The notes: generated by a model from the letters alone, not told the origin. Positions 7,529 to 16,613 are shown, counted from the first letter of the stretch. The stretch: 57,326 nt of DNA from Longimicrobiales bacterium (GCA_035461765.1 DATHUY010000038.1:1-57326); one strand, 5' to 3'. Numbers and translations: made by a program.

Positions 7529-10449
7529 AGTCCATAAGCAAGCTCAAGGACGAAGCTCGCCGGTACGAGCAGCGCGAGGAGTGGGAGAAGGCCATTCAGG
7601 CCTACCTCCAGGTGCTGCGCACGGCCGATGAGGGCGAGACGGAAGTGGAGTTGCCGCTCTACAACCGAGTGGGCGACCTGTGCGTGCGGCTCGGCAAGCC
7701 GCAGGAGGCGGTGCGTCATTACGAGCAGGCCGCTGACCGATATTCCGAGGCGGGCCTGTACAACAATGCGATCGCCCTCTGCAACAAGGCCCTGCGCTAC
7801 AGCCCCGACCGGCTCGAGCTGATCCGGAAGCTGGGTCAGTTCAGCGCGTCGCAGGGGTTCATCACGGACGCCCGCCGCTATTTCCTCGATTACGCCGAGC
7901 GCCAGTTCAACGCCGGCAAGGTTACCGAGGCACTGAGCGCGCTCGAGGATTTCGCCAACGTCAGTGACGACGCGGACATTCGGGAGATGCTCGGCCGCCA
8001 GCTGCACGCACACGGCCGCATCAACGACGCAGTGGATGAGCTGCGCCGTGCCTACGCACTCCGTGTCCGCGACGGACAGACGGACAAGGCGACGGCGCTG
8101 CGCGCGGAGATCCAGGCGCTCGATCCGAACGCGTCGTTCGACAGCGGTGCCGCCGCAGCGCCGACGAGCAGCTCGCGAACGTCACCGACTGTAGAGCTGC
8201 CCGGTCTGGTCGATATCGAGCCCGATCGGATGGATAGCCAGGTGGAGGAGAGCAGCCCGAGCGGAGTCGAAGGCTTCGAGTCCGCGTCGTTTGCGGATGA
8301 GGAAAGCGGCGACGTCGAGCGGGTGCAGCTCTCGGGTTTCGAGACGACCGGCCAGCCGGACCTGGCAGACATCGATCCCGGCCCGGCCGGCGGCATCGAG
8401 GGTCTGGAAACCACGACACTGGATTTCGACGCGGTCGCACCCGGCGCGGCCTCGCTCGAGGACCTCGGCCTCGAGAGGGAAGACAAGACGTTTGACGGAT
8501 CGGTCGATGACGCAGATGGCGCGTTCGATCTGCCCCTGCTCGATGAGCCGGACGACGAAACCGCGCTCCCGCTGCTCGATGATCCGGACGACGAGGACGT
8601 GCCGGCGCGCGACAGCGTGGGAGTCACGGACCTGACCACTCTCGATGCAACCGGTCCCGCCGGTGACGCCGACACTGCACTCGACCTGCCGGAGGACGGC
8701 TCGTACGACCTGCCGCTGCTCGGCGACGATGATGAGGCCGAGCCGCTGGCACCTCCGCAGATTGATGACGATGTGCCGCCGGATCTGCCGTCCCCCGATG
8801 AGCCTCGGGATTTCGGCCTGGGCGGCGACCTGCCCCTGGACCTGAACTCACTCGGCGGCGCGGGTTCCATGTTCGACCTGCCAGTCTCCGATGAGGACGC
8901 CGTACGCAGGCCCGAGCGCGAGACGGGTGAAAGCGCGTTCGACATCCCCGATCTGGATGACGCCCCCGACCTGCCGGGCTGGGAGCCTGAGCCGGGCCCG
9001 TCGTTCGATCTCCCCTCGTTCGAGACGGAAGTCCCGCAATTCGAGGAAACCGCGTTCGAGGACGAAGACGAGGAAACGCCGCCAGCCGTCAGGGGGCCCG
9101 ATCCGGCCAGTCTGGATGCCGGGGCGCCGGTCGCGCCGGCCGCCGACGCGCCCGGGGAGGAGGGGGTCGACATACCTGCGATCGAGCTACCGACCTGGGA
9201 CACGGGCGTCTGGGACGACGCCAAGTCTGCGGTCAATGAGATGGATGCCGCGGAGTCGGCCGACGAAACCGAACCGTCGTGGGTGGATTCCATTGCCGAG
9301 GATGTCGCGGACAGCGGGACGGAGCTGCCGACCTTCTCGTACGAGGACGATACCGAGCTCGCTGCGACGCGGATCGAGGGGGACGCGCAGGATACGACAT
9401 CGCCAGAGCCGGACGTGGACGTGACCGCAGCCGGAGCGGGCAGCCCTGGAGCGGCTCCGGCAGACGACGTGGACATTGATGACGACCCGCTTGGACTCGC
9501 GGCACACCTCGCCGGTCGATCGACTGGTGCGCCGTCACCGACGGAGTCGGCGCCGGCGGCACCGGATGCACAGGCGGAGTCCGACTGGCTCGACGAAATC
9601 GCGGCCGATGGGCCGCCCGCGGGTGGCGCTCCGGCGATCGACGACTCGTTCGAAACGGAGCCTGTGCCGGACACCGATGCCGGCGATGACGGTATCGCGG
9701 CAGAGGACGCCGGTCGGGCGGGTGCTTCCGCAATCGAGGATCCCGGTGCCGACGCGGGCCGGGCGGCGGAGGCAGCGCGTGAATTGTCAGAGCCACCACC
9801 GGAGCCCCCGCCGCCTGTGGCCGAGCGTCCCGCCGCGCCGTCACAGCCGCCCGCAGCTGCTGAGCCGCCCGTACGAACGCGGCTGCCTGCGGCTTCGGCG
9901 CCGCCCGCGGGTGCGCCGCGCTCGGGCCCTGAGGACGGCTATGTGGATCTCGGCGCACTGATAGCCGGTGACGGCGAGGAGGAGTCGACGCGGTTCAGGG
10001 TCCAGGAGACGGCGCCGACAGGTGACGAGGACCGCGATTTCGCCGAGCTGCTCAGCCAGTTCAAGGCCAAGGTGCATGAGCATCTCCCCGCCGAGGATGC
10101 CGCGGCGCACTACGATCTCGGACTGGCGTTCAAGGAGATGGGTCTCATCGATGAAGCGATCGGCGAATTCCAGGTCGCGCTGCGCGCCGGTCACATGCGC
10201 CTGCGAGTCTACGAGGAGCTCGGTCAGTGTTTCCTGCAGAAGGAGCAGTTCAACATTGCCGAGAAGGTGCTGAGCCGAGCGCTGACCATGAAGTTCGATG
10301 ACGAGCTCGAGTTGCTTGGCGTCTACTATCATCTGGGCCGCGCGTACGAGGCCCTCGGCCGGCGTGACCAGGCACGCGATGCGTACGAGCGTGTGCTCGG
10401 GATGGACATCAACTTCGGCGACGTGAACGACCGGCTCGCCCGCCTTTGA
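7525..10449 (+). CDS. Large acidic tetratricopeptide-repeat protein
   Basis: A 974-aa protein with no signal peptide, so probably cytoplasmic. Residues 1-200 and about 835-974 are TPR-like helical repeats (for example AAAHYDLGLAFKEMGLIDEA). The roughly 600 residues between are acidic, Asp/Glu/Ala/Pro-rich and predicted disordered. Within that linker a short motif [FY]D[LI]P recurs at residues 334, 394, 450, 472 and 494, the last three exactly 22 residues apart. This architecture suggests a scaffold that tethers partners by short linear motifs. It overlaps ftcD by 4 nt but no metabolic link to histidine is implied. I do not recognise a specific function. Confidence 0.85.
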   Translation: MKSISKLKDEARRYEQREEWEKAIQAYLQVLRTADEGETEVELPLYNRVGDLCVRLGKPQEAVRHYEQAADRYSEAGLYNNAIALCNKALRYSPDRLELIRKLGQFSASQGFITDARRYFLDYAERQFNAGKVTEALSALEDFANVSDDADIREMLGRQLHAHGRINDAVDELRRAYALRVRDGQTDKATALRAEIQALDPNASFDSGAAAAPTSSSRTSPTVELPGLVDIEPDRMDSQVEESSPSGVEGFESASFADEESGDVERVQLSGFETTGQPDLADIDPGPAGGIEGLETTTLDFDAVAPGAASLEDLGLEREDKTFDGSVDDADGAFDLPLLDEPDDETALPLLDDPDDEDVPARDSVGVTDLTTLDATGPAGDADTALDLPEDGSYDLPLLGDDDEAEPLAPPQIDDDVPPDLPSPDEPRDFGLGGDLPLDLNSLGGAGSMFDLPVSDEDAVRRPERETGESAFDIPDLDDAPDLPGWEPEPGPSFDLPSFETEVPQFEETAFEDEDEETPPAVRGPDPASLDAGAPVAPAADAPGEEGVDIPAIELPTWDTGVWDDAKSAVNEMDAAESADETEPSWVDSIAEDVADSGTELPTFSYEDDTELAATRIEGDAQDTTSPEPDVDVTAAGAGSPGAAPADDVDIDDDPLGLAAHLAGRSTGAPSPTESAPAAPDAQAESDWLDEIAADGPPAGGAPAIDDSFETEPVPDTDAGDDGIAAEDAGRAGASAIEDPGADAGRAAEAARELSEPPPEPPPPVAERPAAPSQPPAAAEPPVRTRLPAASAPPAGAPRSGPEDGYVDLGALIAGDGEEESTRFRVQETAPTGDEDRDFAELLSQFKAKVHEHLPAEDAAAHYDLGLAFKEMGLIDEAIGEFQVALRAGHMRLRVYEELGQCFLQKEQFNIAEKVLSRALTMKFDDELELLGVYYHLGRAYEALGRRDQARDAYERVLGMDINFGDVNDRLARL

Positions 10450-10474
10450 CAGGCTACGGGACTGGCCGTAGCTT
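10446..10474 (+). promoter_or_regulatory. Promoter for the polyprenyl synthase gene
   Basis: A consensus TTGACA (10446-10451), a 17-bp spacer and TAGCTT (10469-10474). Transcription would start near 10481, giving a leader of about 30 nt to the ATG at 10512. The -35 box overlaps the stop codon of the TPR gene. Its presence argues against a TTG start at 10446. Confidence 0.68.
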
Positions 10475-10511
10475 TGCGCCCGTTCCGGAATATCCTGCGT
10501 CCAAGGCACTC

Positions 10512-11498
10512 ATGCTGCGCACGCGAACGCCGAAGCTGTCCGAGATTCAGCGTCCCGTCAGGGACGATGTTGAGCGCGTAGTCGACGAGCTGCGTCGCAT
10601 TGTGTTGTCCGACTTCCCCGCGATCGGAGAGGTGAACGATCACCTGCTCTGGGCGCGGGGAAAATTGTTCCGGCCGACGCTGCTGCTGCTGTCGCATCGC
10701 GTGAGCGGCGGGTCCGACGCGCGCGCCGTGACTCTCGCGGCGATTGTCGAGCTGGTCCATCTGGCTACGCTGGTCCACGACGACGCGGTCGACCATTCCG
10801 TGCTGCGGCGTGGCATGCCGACGGTCAACGCACTCTGGAACCACCAGACGGCCGTGATCATGGGCGACTATCTCTACAGCCGCTCGATCAGTGCTCTCGC
10901 CGACATCGGCCGCGTGGATTTTATCGCCGTGCTGTCGCGAGCCGCCAACGAGATGAGTGTCGGCGAGCTGCGTCAGCTGTCCTCGTGCGACGCGCTCCAG
11001 TTCTCCGAACAGGATTACGACCGGCTCATCGCGAGCAAGACGGCATCGCTCATGTCGGCGGCATGCGAGATCGGAGCTGCGCTGGCGACGGAGTCGTACC
11101 GGGAGCCGCTCGCGCGTTTCGGCCACGCGCTCGGCATGGCGTTCCAGATCGTGGATGACCTGCTCGACTACACGGAATCGGAGGCAATGGTCGGCAAGCC
11201 GACCGGGCAGGACCTGCGCGAGCACAAGGTCACGCTCCCGCTCATCGCCGCGATGCGGGAGATGGCGTCCGCCGCGCGCCACGACGTGGAGGCCTTCTTC
11301 GCCGATCCCGTGCCGACGGACGATGGCATACAGCGGCTCACGAAACTGGTCAGGGACAACGGTGGCCTGGAGTATGCCCGTAACCGCGCCGACGAATTCG
11401 GCCGGCGCGCCGCCGAGGCGCTGCTCGAGCTGCCGGACGGGCCGGGCACCGACGCGCTGCAGGCGGCTGTTGGATATGTGGTTGAGCGCAGGAACTAA
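10512..11498 (+). CDS. ispB: Trans-polyprenyl diphosphate synthase (IspB-like)
   Basis: Condenses isopentenyl diphosphate onto an allylic diphosphate to build the long isoprenoid tail of quinones. The 328-aa product has both aspartate-rich motifs: DDAVD (residues 90-94, first DDxxD) and DDLLD (215-219, second DDxxD), plus the chain-length region typical of long-chain enzymes. The frame extends to a TTG at 10446, but that codon is part of a promoter, so ATG 10512 is chosen. Product length (octaprenyl or other) cannot be read from sequence with certainty. Confidence 0.9.
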   Translation: MLRTRTPKLSEIQRPVRDDVERVVDELRRIVLSDFPAIGEVNDHLLWARGKLFRPTLLLLSHRVSGGSDARAVTLAAIVELVHLATLVHDDAVDHSVLRRGMPTVNALWNHQTAVIMGDYLYSRSISALADIGRVDFIAVLSRAANEMSVGELRQLSSCDALQFSEQDYDRLIASKTASLMSAACEIGAALATESYREPLARFGHALGMAFQIVDDLLDYTESEAMVGKPTGQDLREHKVTLPLIAAMREMASAARHDVEAFFADPVPTDDGIQRLTKLVRDNGGLEYARNRADEFGRRAAEALLELPDGPGTDALQAAVGYVVERRN

Positions 11499-11542
11499 GT
11501 GGGGGTGTGGGGAATGGAACCTGTTCATAACAGCGTAGTACG

Positions 11543-11818
11543 ATGATGAGTCCACGACGAGAGGCACTGCCGCGAATGTTCTGGGCGGTAGTCGTGGGGT
11601 TGTTCCTGGGTGCGCTGTTCACGAAGATCGCCGTCCTGTTCATGCCGGACAGTGCGGCGCGGGAGTTCCTGACGACCGCCCTGTCTGCGTCGCTGGGGCC
11701 TTTGAGCATCGACCTGATTGCTGTAGCTTTCGTGATCGGGCCACTCACACTGAGCCTGAACGCCTTGAGCCTGGTCGGTATCCTGCTGGTCGGGCTGGTG
11801 ATGCGCTCGTGGTTCTAA
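11543..11818 (+). CDS. Small membrane protein, DUF4321-like
   Basis: A 91-aa protein with two hydrophobic segments (about residues 13-32 and 53-88) separated by a short polar loop. It resembles the DUF4321 family of small two-helix membrane proteins of unknown function. It lies 15 bp upstream of tatA, so it is likely co-transcribed with it. Only size, membrane segments and context support the family call. Confidence 0.7.
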   Translation: MMSPRREALPRMFWAVVVGLFLGALFTKIAVLFMPDSAAREFLTTALSASLGPLSIDLIAVAFVIGPLTLSLNALSLVGILLVGLVMRSWF

Positions 11819-11833
11819 ACGCGGAGTAGTAAC

Positions 11834-12082
11834 ATGCCGTTTAATCTCGGCCCAATGGAGATGGTGTTCGTCGTGGTCGTGCTGCTCCTGGTGTTCGGCG
11901 CCAAGCGCCTGCCGGAGCTGGGCAGTGGCCTCGGCAAGGGCATCCGCGAGTTCCGCAATTCCATGCGCGACATCAATTCGGAGTTCAAGGAGCCGGAGAA
12001 TCCCAACCGGATTCACGACCCGCTCCCGCGCTCCCGCGTCGCCGCGACGCCCGAAAACGAACCGGCGAAGCGCGAAGACTGA
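11834..12082 (+). CDS. tatA: Sec-independent translocase subunit TatA/TatE
   Basis: An 82-aa protein with the TatA plan: one N-terminal membrane helix (about residues 6-22), the hinge FGAKRLPELG, an amphipathic helix (GLGKGIREFRNSM) and a short charged tail. It would oligomerise to form the Tat protein-conducting assembly with TatC (encoded at 41). The short length favours TatA over TatB. The gene ends shortly before a strong terminator. Confidence 0.93.
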   Translation: MPFNLGPMEMVFVVVVLLLVFGAKRLPELGSGLGKGIREFRNSMRDINSEFKEPENPNRIHDPLPRSRVAATPENEPAKRED

Positions 12083-12105
12083 CCACACCGGTCGCCCGGA
12101 TGCAT

Positions 12106-12138
12106 GAAGGCCCGGCGGTAACATACCGCCGGGCCTTC
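12106..12138. terminator. Bidirectional intrinsic terminator
   Basis: A perfect 15-bp stem, GAAGGCCCGGCGGTA (12106-12120) pairing with 12124-12138, closed by a 3-nt loop. It lies between the convergent tatA and foldase genes. The stem edges are A-rich on one side and T-rich on the other (short AA/TT at the base), so it can serve both strands, although the T-tract is short. Confidence 0.85.
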
Positions 12139-12159
12139 TGCGTTCCGGAGACCACGTTC

Positions 12160-13971
12160 CTACAACGCGGCGTTCCCGGAAGCGCGCAGGACCTCTGCTC
12201 GATTGTCGACGATGTCCGCCTCCTGTCGCAGAGCCAGCAGGTACTGGTTCCAGCGGGCGTCGGACAACGCCTGGAGTACGCGGGCGCGCTGCTCCTCGCG
12301 CTGCGCCTGCCAGCCCGTCCGGCTCGCCTCCTCACGAGAGACGCCGCGGATCAGGAACAGCTGTCCATCCGCCTCGATCAGCGGGCTCGTGGCGCCCGGC
12401 TGAAGGGCGAACGCCGCGCCGATAGCCGGATTCATCCGGCCCAGTCCGGGTGCACCCTCGCCGCGCGTGAACGGACCGGCCTGCGCAACTGTGGCATTGT
12501 ATGCCCGCGCGATCTCTTCCAGCGATGCGCCGGCCATGGCGCGCTTCTCGGCGTCCGCCAGGCGCTCACGCGCGCGCTCGATGCGCGCCTCGCGCATCAG
12601 CAGGGCGCGGATGGTCGGTGTGGCTTCCGCGAGGGGCAGCGGCCCCTCCTCGCGCCGTGACACGAGCTCCAGCATGTAGAACGCCTGATCGGTCTCGAAG
12701 ACCTCGCTCAAACTGCCGATCTCGGCATCCAGCGCCCAGTCCAGCCCTTCGTCGATCGCCCCCACGCCGGGCAGGATCGGCAGCGCGGGGGTGACTTCCG
12801 CCGTCTGGACCTGAAGACCCAGCCGCTGCGCCGCCTGCTCGAGCCCGACCGTTTCCGAGGCATCCTCCAGGGAGTCGGCCCGGTCGAGAAGGCGGTCCTC
12901 CGCCTGCCGCGACAGCTCGATGGGCACCAGGAACTGCCGCACCTGGGCCGAGTCGCCGCCGCGGCTCTCCACCTTCACCACGTGGTAGCCCGCCTGCGTC
13001 AGAATCGGCTCCGTCACCTGACCGGCCGATGTCGAGAACACCGCCTGGTCCAGCGCCGGGGCCGACTGGCCGCGGCGCGCGGTGAAGAGCTCGCCATAGA
13101 AGCGCGCATCCGGCGAGCCCTCGCCCGCACGCGCCGCCACGTCCTCGAAGGGCTCGCCTGCAACGGCCGCATTGCGGAGCTCGCGCGCCCGCTCCAGCGC
13201 CGCCGCACTGTCGGCGGCAGGTGCGCCACGATTCAGGGATACGTATCGGACGGTCACCTGCGCGGGCCGGATGAACTCGTCGTCGTGCTCCTCGTAGTAT
13301 GCGCGCACGGCGGCGTCCGTCACGTTCACCTCGCCGGCCGGCACCAGCGCCGCGGGGTCGAACGCGATGTATTGAACCGTCGCCTTCTCGTTCGCGTCGC
13401 GATACATCCGCCACAGCTGCCCGTCGCTGACCGTCAGCCCCGCGGACGTCTGGAAGAACAGCTTGCTGCGCGGGATCACGTCGCGGTAATACGCCTCGAG
13501 CTGAAGCAGGAACGCCGGATCCTGCGGCTGGGCGAGGAACTGGTGGTACTTGTTGATGTCGAACTGGCCGTCCGTCTGGAACGCAGGGGCACTCTGCAGC
13601 TCCGGTGGCGGGGCCATGCGCGCGGCGTCACGGATCTCATCATCCGACACGCGGATGCCGCGCCTGTCCAGCTCCTGCTGCAGCAGACGCTGCGTCACGA
13701 TCTGGTCCCAGGCGGCATCCTCGATCTGACGCGTCATCGCCGAGGTGATCGGACCGTCGATCGCGCTCTGTTGCTGCTGATACACGTTGCGATACACCGC
13801 CAGCCACTCCTCATAGCTGACGGACTCGCCATTAACGCGGCCTATTTCGCCGGCCACCGACCCGCTGCGGCCGGTCATGTCCATGCCCCACTCGAACACC
13901 ATGAGAGCCACGAAGGCCAGCGCAGTGATCAGCATGATCCACTTCGTGTTCTCTCTCATCTGACGCATCAT
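12160..13971 (-). CDS. Membrane-anchored SurA/PpiD-type peptidyl-prolyl isomerase
   Basis: A foldase predicted to face the periplasm from the inner membrane. From the chosen start (MMRQMRENTKWIM) it is 603 aa: one N-terminal membrane helix (about residues 11-28), a SurA-N/PpiD-like chaperone region, a parvulin-type rotamase domain (about residues 230-330) and a second C-terminal parvulin-like region, ending in helical sequence. The frame runs 40 codons further upstream to 14091, but that extension is not protein-like and would cross the divergent promoter region. It is one of only two minus-strand genes here. Family name PpiD is likely but not proven. Confidence 0.85.
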   Translation of the reverse strand: MMRQMRENTKWIMLITALAFVALMVFEWGMDMTGRSGSVAGEIGRVNGESVSYEEWLAVYRNVYQQQQSAIDGPITSAMTRQIEDAAWDQIVTQRLLQQELDRRGIRVSDDEIRDAARMAPPPELQSAPAFQTDGQFDINKYHQFLAQPQDPAFLLQLEAYYRDVIPRSKLFFQTSAGLTVSDGQLWRMYRDANEKATVQYIAFDPAALVPAGEVNVTDAAVRAYYEEHDDEFIRPAQVTVRYVSLNRGAPAADSAAALERARELRNAAVAGEPFEDVAARAGEGSPDARFYGELFTARRGQSAPALDQAVFSTSAGQVTEPILTQAGYHVVKVESRGGDSAQVRQFLVPIELSRQAEDRLLDRADSLEDASETVGLEQAAQRLGLQVQTAEVTPALPILPGVGAIDEGLDWALDAEIGSLSEVFETDQAFYMLELVSRREEGPLPLAEATPTIRALLMREARIERARERLADAEKRAMAGASLEEIARAYNATVAQAGPFTRGEGAPGLGRMNPAIGAAFALQPGATSPLIEADGQLFLIRGVSREEASRTGWQAQREEQRARVLQALSDARWNQYLLALRQEADIVDNRAEVLRASGNAAL

Positions 13972-13992
13972 AACGCGAGACTCCCACCAGCA

Positions 13993-14073
13993 ACGGTCCG
14001 GGGATATTGGGAAGTACGAGCATAAACGCTGAAAAGTAACCCTCCGGGTCGGACCATTCAACTCACGGTCCGG
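13993..14073. repeat. Repeated GGTCCG boxes in the divergent promoter region
   Basis: ACGGTCCGG occurs at 13993-14001 and again at 14065-14073 as a direct repeat, each followed by an A/T-rich TATT-containing stretch; the inverse CGGACC lies between them at 14050-14055. These sit in the 209-bp gap between the divergent foldase and TPR genes and could be regulator sites. They may also be chance in GC-rich DNA. Confidence 0.35.
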
Positions 14074-14104
14074 TATTTCACTGCGGATCATGGGTCTGGG
14101 CGCG

Positions 14105-14134
14105 TTGACAGCGTGCTGCGGCCGTTCCTATCTT
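14105..14134 (+). promoter_or_regulatory. Promoter of the second TPR gene and aroQ-accBC operon
   Basis: Consensus TTGACA (14105-14110), an 18-bp spacer and TATCTT (14129-14134). Transcription would begin near 14141, leaving a leader of about 40 nt with a GGAGCGGGTGG ribosome-binding region before ATG 14181. It is the best -35 match in the window. Confidence 0.72.
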
Positions 14135-14180
14135 GGTCCGCTCGCCCAGTAGCCTTCCGTGAATTCCGTGGAGCGGGTGG

Positions 14181-16613
14181 ATGGCCGAGTCCCACCGGGA
14201 AGAAATTGCGAAGCTGGAAGCCCTGTACGCCGGCAACCCCGGAGGCAGGGTATTCGTGCATCTGGCGGAGGCCTATCGCAAGGCAGGAGAGCACGAGCGG
14301 GCCCGCCGCATCCTGGATGAGGGCCTTGCCCGCCACCCCGATTCTGCCAGCGGTTACGTCGTCCTGGGGCGTGTCCTCGCCGATATGCAGATCACGGGCG
14401 AAGCCGAGATCGCGTTCCGTCGCGTTCTCGACCTGGACGGCGGCAACCTGGTCGCGCTGCGCTGGCTCGGCGACCTTGCGCGTCAATCCGGCCGCAATGC
14501 CGACGCCGCGATGCACTACCGCGAGCTGCTCATCCGTAACCCGTCGAACGAAGAGGTCCGCGATCTCGTCGAGATCGTCGAGCGCGAGGCCGAAGGCACC
14601 GGCGCAGCTGTCGCCGCCCGAGCCGATGATGACATCGGTGAGACCGGCGCGGATGAGCTGCGCGTCGACGCGTTCCCCGGTCTGGATGATCGTGAAGAAC
14701 CGGAGTCCGCTCTTGCCGGACAGCAGGCGGAAGCGGAGCAGGCCGCGCTCACGCCGCCACCGCCCGTGGGCGATGCGGCACCTCCGGATATCACACCGTG
14801 GTCGGCGGCTCCCGGGCGGACGGGCGACGCGGAAGAGCCGCCGGTCGAGTACGGCCTCGTCGAGCTCGATACCAGCGCGACGGCCGAATCGCCGTACCAG
14901 GCCGCGGGCGCTTCCGCAGGACCGCTGGAGAGCGGCGGTGACGCGGCGCACGGAGAGCCGTCCGATGCGACCGCCAGCGACGCCGCCGGCACCCCGAACG
15001 AGGGGGCTCCGGGCGCTGCGGAGCCGGTCGCCCATGCAGGTGACGAGGCACCCGAGCGGCCTGCGCCGTACGAGGACCGCCCCGCCGCGTCGGCCGCTCC
15101 GACGTGGCCCGCCGACGAATCCGATGTCGTGGCCTCGATCGACGAGGGCGACACGGACGCGCTCGAGCTGGATGAGCTGCGGCGGGATGACGAAGCCGAA
15201 CCTCTCGAGATCCACCTGCTGGACCCATCGTATGAGGCGTCGGCGGAGGAGGAAACCGAGGATTTCGTCGGCGAGCTCGACCTGTCGGACATGGTGAACG
15301 CCGGCAGCCTCGAGGACGCCGACGACTATGCGGATGAGACGTTCGTCGCCGACCTGACTTCGGCGGGCGAGGAGCCGGCGGCGCCCGATGAGCTGCCCGG
15401 CGGCGTCGATGTGCTGGACGCCGCCCTCACGCTGCTTCCTGACGATACGGACGAGGATGCGGCCGGGCATGCGTCGCAGGATGCGGAGACGGAGGAGCCG
15501 GCGTCATTCGGCTACGCTGTCGGAACGCCTGCCGGCGAGTCACCGGAAGCGGAGGATCGCGTGGCGTTCGCGGACGACACGGGATCGGCAGCCGATTCCG
15601 CTGAGCCCGCCTCCTGGCCGGGGGCCGGCGTGGCCGAAACGGAGCCGGAGCTGAGTGAAGCCGGATTTACGGCGCTCAGCGGGGCAGCGGAGCCGGCCGC
15701 GGAGTCGACGCCCGCGCCCGAGGCCCGCCGTACCGAGCCGGGTCTGGTGACGGAGACGATGGCAGTGCTGTACCGCAGTCAGGGCTTTCACGACCGGGCG
15801 GCGGACGTATACCGTGCGCTGTTGCGCACGCGACCGGACGACGCGCGCCTGGCGGCCCGGCTGCGCGAAGCGGAAGATGCCGCTGCGGCGGAGGCCGGCC
15901 CGCGCACCGAGGACGAGGCGGGTGAGGTGTGGCTGCGCGGTGTGGGCGCGGCCTGGACCGCAGAGGCGGAGTCATCCGGGACCGCCGAGACAACGCCTTA
16001 CGCCTGGACGGGGGAGGCGGAGGACGGTGAAACGGGTGAGCCGATCGGGACGTACCTCCACGACCTGGTATCCTGGAAAGCGGGTTCCGGCAACTGGCCG
16101 CCGCGCGACGTCGAGCCGCCGGAAACACAGGCACCGGGCGAGATCGAAGTGCCCGAATGGCTGAACGGACCGGGGTCGTCCGAACAGTGGACGCCTGAGC
16201 CGGAGCGCGAGGATTACCCGGTCGTCCCCGCTGCCGAATCCGACTGGGCACCGGCCGAGACCGAGCCGTGGGCTACAACACCCGACACGGTGACGCCGGA
16301 CACGGCCACGCCCGAGGAGATCACCTCGGATGCGGTTTCGTCCGAAGGCGCGGATGTCGCGGATTTGACGGAAGGTGCGCTCGACGCGTGGGGCCTGCCG
16401 GCCGACGAGGCGCCGGACACGTCGTCCGATGCGGAGCCCGAGGAGGAGTCGGGAGGCTGGACGCCGCTCGAGCTCGATCGTGACGTACCGGGCGCCGGCC
16501 AACCCGCCGCGGCAGCGGAGGAGCAGCAGGCGGCTCGGGCCGATGAGGACGACTCGTCCGAGGATGACGACCTGGAGATGTTCCGGTCCTGGCTGCAGAG
16601 CCTGAAGAAGTGA
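14181..16613 (+). CDS. Second large acidic TPR protein
   Basis: An 810-aa cytoplasmic-looking protein. Residues 1-140 are TPR-like (VFVHLAEAYRKAGEHERA, GYVVLGRVLADMQ). A long Asp/Glu/Ala/Pro-rich, probably disordered region follows, with one further TPR-like hairpin at about 521-567 (MAVLYRSQGFHDRAADVYRA). The protein ends in an acidic run and an amphipathic tail EMFRSWLQSLKK. The layout mirrors the 974-aa TPR protein at 7525, though the sequences differ. Its stop overlaps the aroQ GTG. A partner-binding scaffold is plausible; no specific function is recognised. Confidence 0.83.
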   Translation: MAESHREEIAKLEALYAGNPGGRVFVHLAEAYRKAGEHERARRILDEGLARHPDSASGYVVLGRVLADMQITGEAEIAFRRVLDLDGGNLVALRWLGDLARQSGRNADAAMHYRELLIRNPSNEEVRDLVEIVEREAEGTGAAVAARADDDIGETGADELRVDAFPGLDDREEPESALAGQQAEAEQAALTPPPPVGDAAPPDITPWSAAPGRTGDAEEPPVEYGLVELDTSATAESPYQAAGASAGPLESGGDAAHGEPSDATASDAAGTPNEGAPGAAEPVAHAGDEAPERPAPYEDRPAASAAPTWPADESDVVASIDEGDTDALELDELRRDDEAEPLEIHLLDPSYEASAEEETEDFVGELDLSDMVNAGSLEDADDYADETFVADLTSAGEEPAAPDELPGGVDVLDAALTLLPDDTDEDAAGHASQDAETEEPASFGYAVGTPAGESPEAEDRVAFADDTGSAADSAEPASWPGAGVAETEPELSEAGFTALSGAAEPAAESTPAPEARRTEPGLVTETMAVLYRSQGFHDRAADVYRALLRTRPDDARLAARLREAEDAAAAEAGPRTEDEAGEVWLRGVGAAWTAEAESSGTAETTPYAWTGEAEDGETGEPIGTYLHDLVSWKAGSGNWPPRDVEPPETQAPGEIEVPEWLNGPGSSEQWTPEPEREDYPVVPAAESDWAPAETEPWATTPDTVTPDTATPEEITSDAVSSEGADVADLTEGALDAWGLPADEAPDTSSDAEPEEESGGWTPLELDRDVPGAGQPAAAAEEQQAARADEDDSSEDDDLEMFRSWLQSLKK

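Noticed and set aside
10446-10511. TTG start for the polyprenyl synthase 22 codons upstream
   Set aside because: The TTG is part of a consensus -35 box with a correctly spaced -10, and the extra residues are not family-like.
13972-14091. A 40-codon N-terminal extension of the minus-strand foldase
   Set aside because: It runs through the divergent control region, would bury the membrane anchor and does not look like protein.
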